This document shows positions 1 through 8,920 of a DNA stretch of 64,000 bases, piece by piece. Location of the stretch: the NCBI RefSeq assembly GCF_003555545.1, contig NZ_CP032157.1, positions 2,546,546 through 2,610,545 of the forward strand, written 5' to 3'. The translations under genes and the position numbers were made by a program. The stretch is from Paraflavitalea soli (GTDB lineage: Bacteria > Bacteroidota > Bacteroidia > Chitinophagales > Chitinophagaceae). A model generated the notes under the pieces. That model saw only the letters and a list, made by a program, of their open reading frames with translations. It was not told the origin of the DNA and made no database searches. Every line of letters starts with the position of its first letter. The first letter of the stretch is position 1.

Positions 1-158
1 CTAAAAAACGTTTCATGAGTCCCTGACCCTACCGAGGTTGGCTTATAATAAAAACCGGATCCCGTTCGAGCGGGACCCGGCGAATATTTCAGGTTGACCC
101 CAAAGAACAATCATTCCAGACGACCGCCTTTTCATCAACCCAAAACTTTTGCGAAAGT
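1..158. other. Leader region before the SusC gene, with one hairpin
   Basis: No gene is visible here. Positions 55-80 form an imperfect hairpin (arms CCGGATCCCG and CGGGACCCGG, loop TTCGAG). The run of A bases just before it would give a U tract on the minus-strand transcript, while the + side has only a weak AT-rich tail, so it may end an upstream transcript in either direction. The gene left of the window is not visible; SusC proteins with an STN domain often follow a fecR gene. Confidence 0.5.
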
Positions 159-3100
159 ATGAAAAATACTCCTTGGCACCGTTATGTCGGTACCCGACTC
201 TTTCATGACCGGCAACAGCCGTTTCGGTGCATAACCAAAATGCTGTTAGTAATGAAACTAACGATCTTGCTGCTCACCGTTGCCTTTCTCAATGTAAGTG
301 CTACAGGCCTCTCCCAGAATGTCACCATTTCCGGAAAGGATATGCCACTCAAAAAGGTATTTTCCCTCATCGAACAACAAACAGGCTTTGTTGTTTTTGG
401 GCCAGCCTACCTGTTTGAGAGCAAGAAACCTATTTCGCTGGACGTTCAGAACAGGCCCCTGGCCGATGTGTTGGAAATGGCCCTCAAAGGCCAATCACTG
501 AACTTCCGCATTGACCATACAGGCAAAACCATCTTTCTTTCGCCTGCCCGTTCTCCTGGTACGCCTGCCGATCAACCAAAGGAGGCGATTACGCCACCAG
601 CGCTCATTTCTGGTACTATTCGTAATCCATCCGGTGAGCCACTGGCCGATGTCTCTATCCGTGTAAAGGGCACCAATACCGGTACTTCCACCAATGGGCA
701 GGGCCTGTTTACCTTAGGCAACCTGCCAGACAATGCGGTACTTCAGATATCCAGCATAGGTTATGAGCCCATGGAGGTGGGTATCCAGCATAGCCCCGCC
801 GGTGGTTATACCGCCTATGCAGTTAATAAAACACAGGCGTCACTCATCAAGGCTACTACAGGGGAAACCGTTGTTGTAAACATCACCCTGGAACTTAATA
901 CTTCCAAACTGGATGAGGTGCAGGTGATCGCTTATGGCACGCAAAAAGCCAAATACATGACCAATGCCGTATCCTCTGTCAAAGCCAGGGACATTGCCAA
1001 TGTACCCGTGGCCAGCGTAGATGCCCTGCTACAAGGCAGGACTGCAGGCGTACAGGTAGTACAAAATTCCGGTGCACCCGGTGGGGCCGTAACAGTAAGG
1101 GTAAGAGGTACCACTTCTATCAATGCCGGCAACAATCCCCTATATGTAGTAGACGGCGTACCTACGGAATCGGGTGACCAGTCTCCCCTGTCATTGGGCA
1201 CCACCACCAATAGTATCGCCAGTATCAATCCCAATGATATCGAGTCCATCGAGGTATTAAAAGATGCCAGCGCCTCCTCCCTCTATGGGTCAAGAGCCGC
1301 CAATGGGGTAGTATTGATCACCACCAAACGGGGTAAAAATGGCCCTCCAACGATCAACTTCAATGTTTACAGGGGGCTTCAGAAAGATATCGTCGACAAC
1401 CGCCCTAAAAAACTCAACAATCTCCAATATATCGAGCTGATCGAAGAGCAAAGGGCCAATGCCCTCAGCAGTGGCGTAACATCGCTGTATGCATTTGTGA
1501 TACCTGATAGCGCCACCAATATCAATACCGATTGGCTGGGCGCTGTATTGAGGTCTTCTTCCATCAGCAATTATGACCTGTCCATACGCGGTGGCAATGA
1601 TAAACTTCGGTATGCCCTGAGCGGTGGTTATTTTGACCAGGAAGGTATCGTGGTCAATACCGGTTTTCAACGGTATAACCTGCGTATCAATACAGACTAT
1701 GAAGCTACGCCCCGTTTAAAGATAGGTAATAGCCTCTCGCTGTCCCGGTCTACCTTTCAGCGGCTGCCGGGCGAAGACAATGGCCGTTCAGTGGTCAGGG
1801 TGTCTGTATACAAAGCTGTGGTGCTGCCCGTCTATAATGGCGATGGCAGCTATTATGTGGGCGATCCGGCAGGTTATATCAATCCGGTGATGGTAGCCAA
1901 TGGAGATAAAATGGCTACGGGTGTTAATACGGTTATCGGCAATGTATATGCAGAATACAAGGTTTTGAAAGGATTGAACTTCCGTACTTCCTGGGGCATT
2001 GATTTCAGTGGCCTGAAAGACGATTATTACCAAACCGCCACCAACCTGAGCCAGGCTTCCGGCGCTGCCAATTATGCCCAGCGCCTCACCACCATCAACG
2101 AAAACACCTTGCAATATAAGGGGGCTGTAAAGGACCATCATTTTAATGCACTGGTAGGTTACAGTGTGCAGCAAAGACGCACAGAGACCATGCGCGAAAG
2201 CGCCATGAATTACAGCACGGGCAGGATCACTACGCTCAATGCTGCAGGCACCCTCTCCGGCGCCTATTCCTACAAAAGCGCCAGCGGTATCGAATCCATG
2301 TTTTCGCGTATCGGATACGATTATAATAACAAGTACCTTTTAGAGCTTAGTTTGAGAAATGATGGTTCTTCCAAATTCGGAAAGAACAACAAATATGCGC
2401 TCTTCCCGGCAGCCTCCATCGGCTGGCGATTGTCGGATGAGGCATTTCTGAGAGATGTGAAAATGCTCAGTGACCTGAAGCTCCGGGCAAGTATCGGCAA
2501 AACAGGTAATGACAATATCGGCGATTTTCAATCACAGGGCGTCTATTCCACCAACAGCAATTACAATGGCTATCCGGGTATTGCCCCCAACGACCTGCCC
2601 AATGAAGACCTGAAATGGGAAACGACCACCCAGTATAACGCAGGGTTAGACGCCTCCTTTTTTAATGAACGATTGAGTATTTCAGTAGATGCCTACATTA
2701 AAAAAACAAAAGACCTGCTGCTGAATGTCATATTGCCTTCTTCGGCGGGCATTAAGAACACGCTGCAAAACGTAGGCAGTACGGAAAACAAAGGGATTGA
2801 ACTGAGCATCCATTCCACCAACTTCTCCTCCCGTAAATTCAAATGGACCACCAATTTCAATATCTCCTTTAATAAGAACGTGATCACCGGTCTGGCGGGT
2901 GGCGGACAGGAGATCATCCTGAGCAATGGCACTACCGGCCAGGGTGGAAGTAACCCTCTTAGTATACTGAAAGTAGGCGATGCCATTGGTTCGTTCTATG
3001 GCTGGCATACTTCGGGTGTATATGCTTACTCAACCGACAACAAGAACGGCGTCCGCGACCTCAGCAGCACGGGTTACCTGTTCAGGAGCGGTGATGAGAT

Positions 3101-3668
3101 CTTCCAGGATAGAAACAGCGATAATATTATTGACAATAACGACCGGGATATTATCGGCCGGGCCCTGCCCAAATTCACCGGCGGCTTTGACAACAGCCTC
3201 TCCTATAAAAGATTTGAGCTGAACGTATTTACACAGTTCTCTTATGGCAATGAGTTGTACAATGCCACCAGGGCCATGCTGGAAAACATGTACCAGTTTG
3301 CAGCAGCGGGCACCAGGGTATTGAACCGGTGGCGGAAGGAAGGCGACATTACCGATGTACCCAGGGCCGATCATGGTGACCCCGGCAATAACAGAAGGGC
3401 TTCTGAACGATGGATAGAAGATGGCTCCTACCTGCGTATTAAGACGGTGACCCTGAGCTATAACCTGCCGGTACCCCTTACGAAGAAAATGAAAATACGC
3501 AGCCTGCGGGTGTATGCCACAGCCCGGAATTTGTTAACCCTGACCAGCTACACCGGCTGGGATCCTGAAGTGTCTGCCTTTGGCGCTTCGGTTACCGACC
3601 TGGGTATTGACTATGGCAATTATCCGCAGTACAGGACATTTATCCTGGGCGCTACCCTGGGCTTATAA
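159..3668 (+). CDS. SusC/RagA-type TonB-dependent outer membrane receptor with STN domain
   Basis: TonB-dependent outer membrane transporter that imports glycans or other large nutrients together with its SusD lipoprotein partner. A hydrophobic export signal lies at about residues 28-50, followed by a secretin/TonB short N-terminal (STN) domain (about 53-125), a carboxypeptidase-like regulatory domain (about 148-215), the plug with the typical VDGVP and SIEVLKDASASSLYGSRAANGV signature parts (about 255-390), and the beta barrel to residue 1169. The STN domain implies signalling to a FecR/ECF sigma pair, but none lies beside it in the window. The long N-terminal extension makes Met28 or Met32 possible starts. 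SusD follows after 27 bases, so the two are probably one operon. The substrate cannot be read from sequence. Confidence 0.95.
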   Translation: MKNTPWHRYVGTRLFHDRQQPFRCITKMLLVMKLTILLLTVAFLNVSATGLSQNVTISGKDMPLKKVFSLIEQQTGFVVFGPAYLFESKKPISLDVQNRPLADVLEMALKGQSLNFRIDHTGKTIFLSPARSPGTPADQPKEAITPPALISGTIRNPSGEPLADVSIRVKGTNTGTSTNGQGLFTLGNLPDNAVLQISSIGYEPMEVGIQHSPAGGYTAYAVNKTQASLIKATTGETVVVNITLELNTSKLDEVQVIAYGTQKAKYMTNAVSSVKARDIANVPVASVDALLQGRTAGVQVVQNSGAPGGAVTVRVRGTTSINAGNNPLYVVDGVPTESGDQSPLSLGTTTNSIASINPNDIESIEVLKDASASSLYGSRAANGVVLITTKRGKNGPPTINFNVYRGLQKDIVDNRPKKLNNLQYIELIEEQRANALSSGVTSLYAFVIPDSATNINTDWLGAVLRSSSISNYDLSIRGGNDKLRYALSGGYFDQEGIVVNTGFQRYNLRINTDYEATPRLKIGNSLSLSRSTFQRLPGEDNGRSVVRVSVYKAVVLPVYNGDGSYYVGDPAGYINPVMVANGDKMATGVNTVIGNVYAEYKVLKGLNFRTSWGIDFSGLKDDYYQTATNLSQASGAANYAQRLTTINENTLQYKGAVKDHHFNALVGYSVQQRRTETMRESAMNYSTGRITTLNAAGTLSGAYSYKSASGIESMFSRIGYDYNNKYLLELSLRNDGSSKFGKNNKYALFPAASIGWRLSDEAFLRDVKMLSDLKLRASIGKTGNDNIGDFQSQGVYSTNSNYNGYPGIAPNDLPNEDLKWETTTQYNAGLDASFFNERLSISVDAYIKKTKDLLLNVILPSSAGIKNTLQNVGSTENKGIELSIHSTNFSSRKFKWTTNFNISFNKNVITGLAGGGQEIILSNGTTGQGGSNPLSILKVGDAIGSFYGWHTSGVYAYSTDNKNGVRDLSSTGYLFRSGDEIFQDRNSDNIIDNNDRDIIGRALPKFTGGFDNSLSYKRFELNVFTQFSYGNELYNATRAMLENMYQFAAAGTRVLNRWRKEGDITDVPRADHGDPGNNRRASERWIEDGSYLRIKTVTLSYNLPVPLTKKMKIRSLRVYATARNLLTLTSYTGWDPEVSAFGASVTDLGIDYGNYPQYRTFILGATLGL

Positions 3669-3695
3669 CAGGTCATTCATCACAAAAAACGATTT

Positions 3696-5102
3696 ATGAA
3701 ACGGAAACTAACTTATATATTAATTACCCTCTCCACCATAGGTACCTTCTCCTCCTGTAAGCGTGTCATTGACCTGACACCTGAAAGTGCAATCTCTGCA
3801 GCCAACGCGCTGACCAATGCCGATGCTGCGCAGGCAGCCATCATTGGCTGTTATGACGGATTGCAAAGCCTGCCACGTACCTTTTTGATCTGGGGCGAAG
3901 GCAGGACGGATGTATATGGTCCCAGCGATCTATCGGTAGTGGAACAATTGCAGTTGATCAACGGCAATGTCAATTCCAATAATTCACTGTGCGCCTGGGG
4001 CGATGCTTATACCACCATCAACCGGGTAAACAATGTATTGAAATACGTGCCCAATATTCCTGCCTTTGCCACCAAAGAAAGTATACTGGGCGAAGCCTAT
4101 TTTATCAGGGCTTTATTGTATTTCTATTTGGTAAGGACCTTTGAGCATATACCCCTCATTACAGAACCTTACTATTCCACTTCGCAGGACTATTTCCCCA
4201 AACAGGCTGATCCGGCTGCTGTATATGCCCAGGTATTGTCTGATCTTCTGGCGGCCGAAACCCGCGTACCCGATACCTATTCTCTTTTGATAGATACCAA
4301 GGGCCGGGCTACCAAGGGCGCTGTAAGGGCGGCCCTGGCCGACTACTATATGTGGAAGAAACAATACCAGCAGGCACTGGATATATCTGCTAAGATCATT
4401 ACAGGCAGTCCCGCCAACTATACCCTGGTGCCAGGCGCCAGTTATAGCAACATCTTCCTGACTAAAAACACGACCGAGTCCATCTTTGAACTACAATTCA
4501 GCAATGGCACCAATGAAAATGGGAATACACTGATCGGTTTCTTTCTGCCTGTAGGCCAAACCTCCCCTACTGCCTATCCGGGCGGCAACTGGCTGGTGGC
4601 CCCTTCTCAGAAACTAAAAGATGCTTTCGAACCCGGCGATCTGCGAAAGAATGGCACCTACCTGAATACCGGCAGCCCTGCCACTCCCTGGAGGGATGTC
4701 AACAAAGACTATGGCGCCAAATACGTGGGCACCGTAACAGGCAGCCAGCGGTTTAACGATTGCAATTATATCCTGTACAGACTGGCAGACATCATTTTAC
4801 TGCGGGCAGAGGCTTATAATGAACTGACACAAACAGGCAATGCCATTATTGAACTCAATAAGATACGGACCCGCGCAGGGCTGGGCGCCACCAAGGCTAC
4901 TACCCAAGACGATGTAAGAGTAGCCATTGAGAACGAACGGCTGAAGGAACTGGCTTTTGAAGGCAAACGGTATTTTGACCTGTTACGCAGTGGTCGTTAT
5001 GCCACCGTCACCGGTAATACCAATCCCGATTGGGTAAGGTGGCCCATTGCCAGCAATGAGTTACTGATCAACACCAACCTGGACCAAAACCACGGCTATT
5101 GA
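3696..5102 (+). CDS. SusD/RagB-family nutrient-binding outer membrane lipoprotein
   Basis: Surface lipoprotein that caps the SusC channel and binds the substrate. A type II signal peptide ends in a lipobox (TFSSC, Cys about 21). The body carries the helical TPR-like fold features of the family: the conserved N-terminal segment with AQAAIIGCYDGLQ, the AYFIRALLYFYLVRTF helix near residues 135-150, and the C-terminal segment RLADIILLRAEAYNEL followed by IRTRAGL and NERLKELAFEGKRYFDLLR. The length of 468 residues is typical. It sits 27 bases after susC and 36 bases before a small lipoprotein gene, consistent with one operon. Confidence 0.95.
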   Translation: MKRKLTYILITLSTIGTFSSCKRVIDLTPESAISAANALTNADAAQAAIIGCYDGLQSLPRTFLIWGEGRTDVYGPSDLSVVEQLQLINGNVNSNNSLCAWGDAYTTINRVNNVLKYVPNIPAFATKESILGEAYFIRALLYFYLVRTFEHIPLITEPYYSTSQDYFPKQADPAAVYAQVLSDLLAAETRVPDTYSLLIDTKGRATKGAVRAALADYYMWKKQYQQALDISAKIITGSPANYTLVPGASYSNIFLTKNTTESIFELQFSNGTNENGNTLIGFFLPVGQTSPTAYPGGNWLVAPSQKLKDAFEPGDLRKNGTYLNTGSPATPWRDVNKDYGAKYVGTVTGSQRFNDCNYILYRLADIILLRAEAYNELTQTGNAIIELNKIRTRAGLGATKATTQDDVRVAIENERLKELAFEGKRYFDLLRSGRYATVTGNTNPDWVRWPIASNELLINTNLDQNHGY

Positions 5103-5138
5103 TCTTATTAGCTATTCTTAATTGCCAAACTTAGACAC

Positions 5139-5612
5139 ATGAACAATAAGTTATTTTCTATCATACTATGCTTCCTTACAGGTTGCCTGTTGGCAAGCAC
5201 TTCCTGCAAAAAAGATGATCCCACCTATCCGGATGCACCCAAGCGGGTATATACCGTCAACAAAGTACCGGATGGTACGGTAACGTTTACCAACTCGGCC
5301 GCCGGCAAGAAAAATACCACCGGTGTAGCCAGGGTATATCTAAACCAGTTGTATACCAGTGATGTCAATGTGTCCTTTACATTAACAGGCACTGCAACGG
5401 CTGGCGTGGATTATACCCCTCCGGCCCCGCTCAACGTTACCATTCCCGCCGGCAGCTGGTATGCCGAGATCAATATTGTGGGGTTGAATAATCCCCTGCA
5501 AACCGCTAAAAAGACGGTCATCATTACCTTAACTGCAGCCACAGAAGGATTTGAGATCGGACTGGGCTATGCGAATGCTTATGGTGTCTTTACCTATACT
5601 ATTAACCCCTAA
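5139..5612 (+). CDS. Small lipoprotein with Calx-beta/DUF4843-like fold
   Basis: A 157-residue lipoprotein: signal peptide with Cys at about 23 (ASTSC). The rest is beta-rich, and the stretch with GTATAGVDYTPP, then VTIPAGSWYAEINI and KTVIITLTAA resembles one Calx-beta-type immunoglobulin-like module; DUF4843/DUF1735 lipoproteins in the same operon position look similar. It is probably an accessory surface protein of the SusCD system, with a possible glycan-binding role that is inferred from position only. It lies 36 bases after susD and 18 bases before the FAD oxidoreductase gene. Confidence 0.75.
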   Translation: MNNKLFSIILCFLTGCLLASTSCKKDDPTYPDAPKRVYTVNKVPDGTVTFTNSAAGKKNTTGVARVYLNQLYTSDVNVSFTLTGTATAGVDYTPPAPLNVTIPAGSWYAEINIVGLNNPLQTAKKTVIITLTAATEGFEIGLGYANAYGVFTYTINP

Positions 5613-5630
5613 TTCAAACCCAACGACAAC

Positions 5631-7637
5631 ATGAGATCTTATTTCATTGCTTTATTGTGTGCGCTGGCGGTTGGCAGCATAGGTTTTGCGCAATCAAACA
5701 AAGCCCCGCTTACTGCTGACATTTGCATATATGGCGGAACAGCCGCTGGCGTCATAGCAGCCTATACTGCCCAGCAGATGGGAAAAACTGTTATTTTAAT
5801 TGAGCCGGGAAGACACCTGGGCGGCATGACCTCAGGTGGATTGGGCTATACTGATATCGGCAACAAATATGTAGTAACCGGCCTGGCAAGGGATTTTTAC
5901 CGCCGTATAGGCACGCACTACGGAAAATTTGAGCAGTGGGTCTTTGAGCCCAAAGTGGCAGAAGGCATTCTTAATGACTATGTAAAACGGGCAGGTTTCC
6001 CGGTGCTGTTTGAGAACAGGTTGGTAAAGGTCATCAAGGAAAACAACCGCCTGCAAGCAATCACCCTCGAAAACAGTTACCAACCTGGTACAGTTTCCCA
6101 TCAAACAGTGCGGGCCAAGGTATTTATTGACTGTTCTTATGAAGGCGACCTCATGGCCCGTTCGGGTGTTACGTATACCGTAGGACGGGAAGCCAACAGC
6201 CAGTATGATGAAACCATCAATGGTGTGCAGTTAATGAATGGCCATCAGTTTCCGGATGGTATTGATCCTTACGTGGTACCCGGCAACCCGCAATCGGGTT
6301 TATTATGGGGCATCAGCAAAGAGGTGCCCAGGGACAATGGCATGGGGAATAAAATGGTGCAGGCTTACAACTTCCGTATTACGCTCAGCAATATTCCCGA
6401 AAACCGGGTGACTATTACCAGGCCGCTCAATTATGATCCTGCAAAGTATGAATTGCTGCTTCGCCTCAAGGGAAAACAACCCTGGAAGGCACTTACCGAT
6501 GTATTTATCTGGAGTTTGATGCCCAATGGGAAAACGGACATTAACAACAAGGGCGGTTTTTCTACGGATATGATCGGCATGAATTGGGAATACCCGGATG
6601 CTGATTATAACAAAAGAGCACAGATATGGAAGGCGCATGAAGACTATACCAAGGGGTTACTGTATTTTATTGGCAACGATAGCCGGATACCTGAATTTAT
6701 CCGGAATGAGATGCAACAATGGGGGTATCCCAAAGATGAGTATACGGATAATGGTAACTGGTCTCATCAACTGTACGTGCGTGAGGCCAGGCGCATGGTG
6801 GGTGAGCTGGTAATGACAGAGCACCACTGCCAGGGAAGGGAAAAGGTAAAAGATGGTATAGGAATGGCTGCCTACGGCATGGATTCCCATAATTGTGAAA
6901 GGCTCATCATTAATGGACAGGTAAAAAATGAGGGCAATGTGGAAGTACACGGCTTTGCACCTTATGCCATTTCGTACAGGGCCATTATTCCCCGGCAAAA
7001 AGAAGCCAACAATCTATTTGTACCGGTTTGTTTATCGGCATCCCATATCGCTTATGGTTCTATCCGTATGGAGCCTGTATTCATGGTGCTGGGCCAATCT
7101 GCTGTTGTAGCTGCCTGTCAGGCGATCGATAAAAAAATACCTGTTCAGCAGGTAAATGTCCAGGAGGTCCAGGCCATATTGAAAAACAATCCACTGGCAG
7201 ACAAGAGCACGCCGGAGCTATTGGTAGACAATGACAATAAAGATCTTGTTCAGATAACAGGCAATTGGAAAACAGAAAACCACGGCGGTTATGGTCCAAC
7301 TTACCTGACTACCGATGCCGGCAACAACACCACTGCCTCAGTGAGGTTTACAGCTAAGGTTACCCAAAGTGGCGACTATCGCGTCTATACCTATTTTCCC
7401 AAAGTGTCCAATCCTTCCACTAAAACAAGCATCACCGTTTATGCCGGAGGGAAGGCAACAGAAAAAATCATCAACCAATCAGACCTGCGGGTAGAGGGAC
7501 AAACATCGGGAGAATGGATATTATTGGGCACTTACCAGCTGGCGGCAGGTCAGCAAACATATGTAGAGGTCGCTGCTAAAAACGCCAATGGCGCCATAGT
7601 AGCAGATGCCGTGCTTTATGTACCTGTTCCAAAGTAG
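5631..7637 (+). CDS. Secreted FAD-dependent oxidoreductase with golvesin-like C-terminal domain
   Basis: A 668-residue exported flavoprotein. A signal peptide ends near residue 21 (GFAQ). The dinucleotide-binding segment CIYGGTAAGVIAA starts near residue 31, and EPGRHLGGMTSGGLGYTD follows, both typical of the FAD_oxidored (PF12831) group. The C-terminal part (about 530-668), with LVDNDNKDLVQITGNW and the closing VADAVLYV, matches the golvesin/xanthan-lyase C-terminal-like beta domain. Such proteins recur in SusCD loci and probably oxidise a sugar or sugar-derived substrate in the periplasm; the actual substrate is unknown. The gene lies 18 bases after the lipoprotein gene and 40 bases before the MFS gene. 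Confidence 0.85.
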   Translation: MRSYFIALLCALAVGSIGFAQSNKAPLTADICIYGGTAAGVIAAYTAQQMGKTVILIEPGRHLGGMTSGGLGYTDIGNKYVVTGLARDFYRRIGTHYGKFEQWVFEPKVAEGILNDYVKRAGFPVLFENRLVKVIKENNRLQAITLENSYQPGTVSHQTVRAKVFIDCSYEGDLMARSGVTYTVGREANSQYDETINGVQLMNGHQFPDGIDPYVVPGNPQSGLLWGISKEVPRDNGMGNKMVQAYNFRITLSNIPENRVTITRPLNYDPAKYELLLRLKGKQPWKALTDVFIWSLMPNGKTDINNKGGFSTDMIGMNWEYPDADYNKRAQIWKAHEDYTKGLLYFIGNDSRIPEFIRNEMQQWGYPKDEYTDNGNWSHQLYVREARRMVGELVMTEHHCQGREKVKDGIGMAAYGMDSHNCERLIINGQVKNEGNVEVHGFAPYAISYRAIIPRQKEANNLFVPVCLSASHIAYGSIRMEPVFMVLGQSAVVAACQAIDKKIPVQQVNVQEVQAILKNNPLADKSTPELLVDNDNKDLVQITGNWKTENHGGYGPTYLTTDAGNNTTASVRFTAKVTQSGDYRVYTYFPKVSNPSTKTSITVYAGGKATEKIINQSDLRVEGQTSGEWILLGTYQLAAGQQTYVEVAAKNANGAIVADAVLYVPVPK

Positions 7638-7677
7638 TACTTTAATCCTGCTCACCTAAACCAGTTCTATCACTTCC

Positions 7678-8901
7678 ATGGAAAATAAAACGAAGCTATT
7701 AAGTGCTGCTGTCATTGTAGCATCCTTAGGCTATTTTGTAGACATTTATGACCTGTTGTTATTTAGTATTGTTCGCGTACCGAGTTTGCAATCGTTGGGG
7801 CTGACTGGTGAGGATATAACAAAGAATGGCATCTTTCTTCTGAATGTTCAAATGATCGGGTTGCTGGCAGGAGGTATATGCTGGGGTATTTTAGGAGATA
7901 AGAAGGGACGTTTATCGGTATTATTCGGATCGATCTTTCTGTATTCCATTGCCAATATTGCGAATGGGCTTGCTTACTCGGTAGGCAGCTATGCTGTATG
8001 GCGTTTCATTGCAGGGTTTGGTCTGGCAGGAGAACTGGGTGCGGGCATTACGCTGGTAGCCGAGATCATGCCCAAAGCCAAACGTGGATATGCTACCACT
8101 ATTGTGGCCACCGTAGGCGTGAGCGGAGCAGTTGCGGCCTTCTTTATTGCACGGTGTTTCGACTGGCGCACCTCTTACTTTATCGGCGGTGGTTTGGGGC
8201 TATCATTATTGCTGCTACGCGTGGGCGTTGTCGAGTCGGGTATGTTTGGAAAGGCCAGGCATAGCCAGGGTCGCCGGGGTGATTTCTTCTCGCTGTTCAC
8301 CAACAAAAGCCGTTTTTATAAATACCTCCAATGCATCACCATAGGTATTCCCCTGTGGTTTGTAGTTGGTATATTGATCACCCTTTCTCCGGAATTTGGC
8401 AAAGTGTTGGGCATACAGGAGGCGGTCGATGCGGGCGTTGCTGTGGCCTGTTGTTATGGCGGCCTCGTGGCAGGCGATATTGTAAGTGGGTTACTTAGCC
8501 AATACCTGAAAAGCAGGATCAAGGTGGTTTATGCCTATCTTTTTTTATCGATTGTTTTTATAGCAGCTTACTTTTTACTACATGGCATCAGCCTGTTTGG
8601 ATTTTATACGATCTGTTTCCTCCTCGGTTTTTCAGTAGGCTACTGGGTCATTTTTATGACGATCGCCACCGAACAATTTGGCACCAATATACGGGCAACA
8701 GTCACCACTACTGTACCCAATTTCGTGCGGGGGTCGGTAGTGCCGCTCTCCCTGCTTTTTCAGTATTTCAAACAGCTATTCAATGATTCCCTGATCTATG
8801 CAGGTATTGCCGTAGGCCTGATATGCCTTGGATTGGCATTCTGGGCTTTAAGCAAAATGCAGGACACTTTTTCTAAGGACCTCGATTATCTGGAAGAATA
8901 A
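7678..8901 (+). CDS. Major facilitator superfamily transporter
   Basis: An inner-membrane transporter of 407 residues with about twelve hydrophobic segments. The loop between segments 2 and 3 carries the MFS signature GDKKGRLSV, and the fourth and fifth segments include RFIAGFGLAGELGAGI, similar to sugar-acid and aromatic-acid/proton symporters. By position it would move the product released by the neighbouring enzymes into the cytoplasm. The gap is 40 bases from the oxidoreductase and 19 bases to the hydrolase gene, so it is very likely cotranscribed. The substrate is not determinable by eye. Confidence 0.88.
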   Translation: MENKTKLLSAAVIVASLGYFVDIYDLLLFSIVRVPSLQSLGLTGEDITKNGIFLLNVQMIGLLAGGICWGILGDKKGRLSVLFGSIFLYSIANIANGLAYSVGSYAVWRFIAGFGLAGELGAGITLVAEIMPKAKRGYATTIVATVGVSGAVAAFFIARCFDWRTSYFIGGGLGLSLLLLRVGVVESGMFGKARHSQGRRGDFFSLFTNKSRFYKYLQCITIGIPLWFVVGILITLSPEFGKVLGIQEAVDAGVAVACCYGGLVAGDIVSGLLSQYLKSRIKVVYAYLFLSIVFIAAYFLLHGISLFGFYTICFLLGFSVGYWVIFMTIATEQFGTNIRATVTTTVPNFVRGSVVPLSLLFQYFKQLFNDSLIYAGIAVGLICLGLAFWALSKMQDTFSKDLDYLEE

Positions 8902-8920
8902 CCTCAATAAAAATTAAACC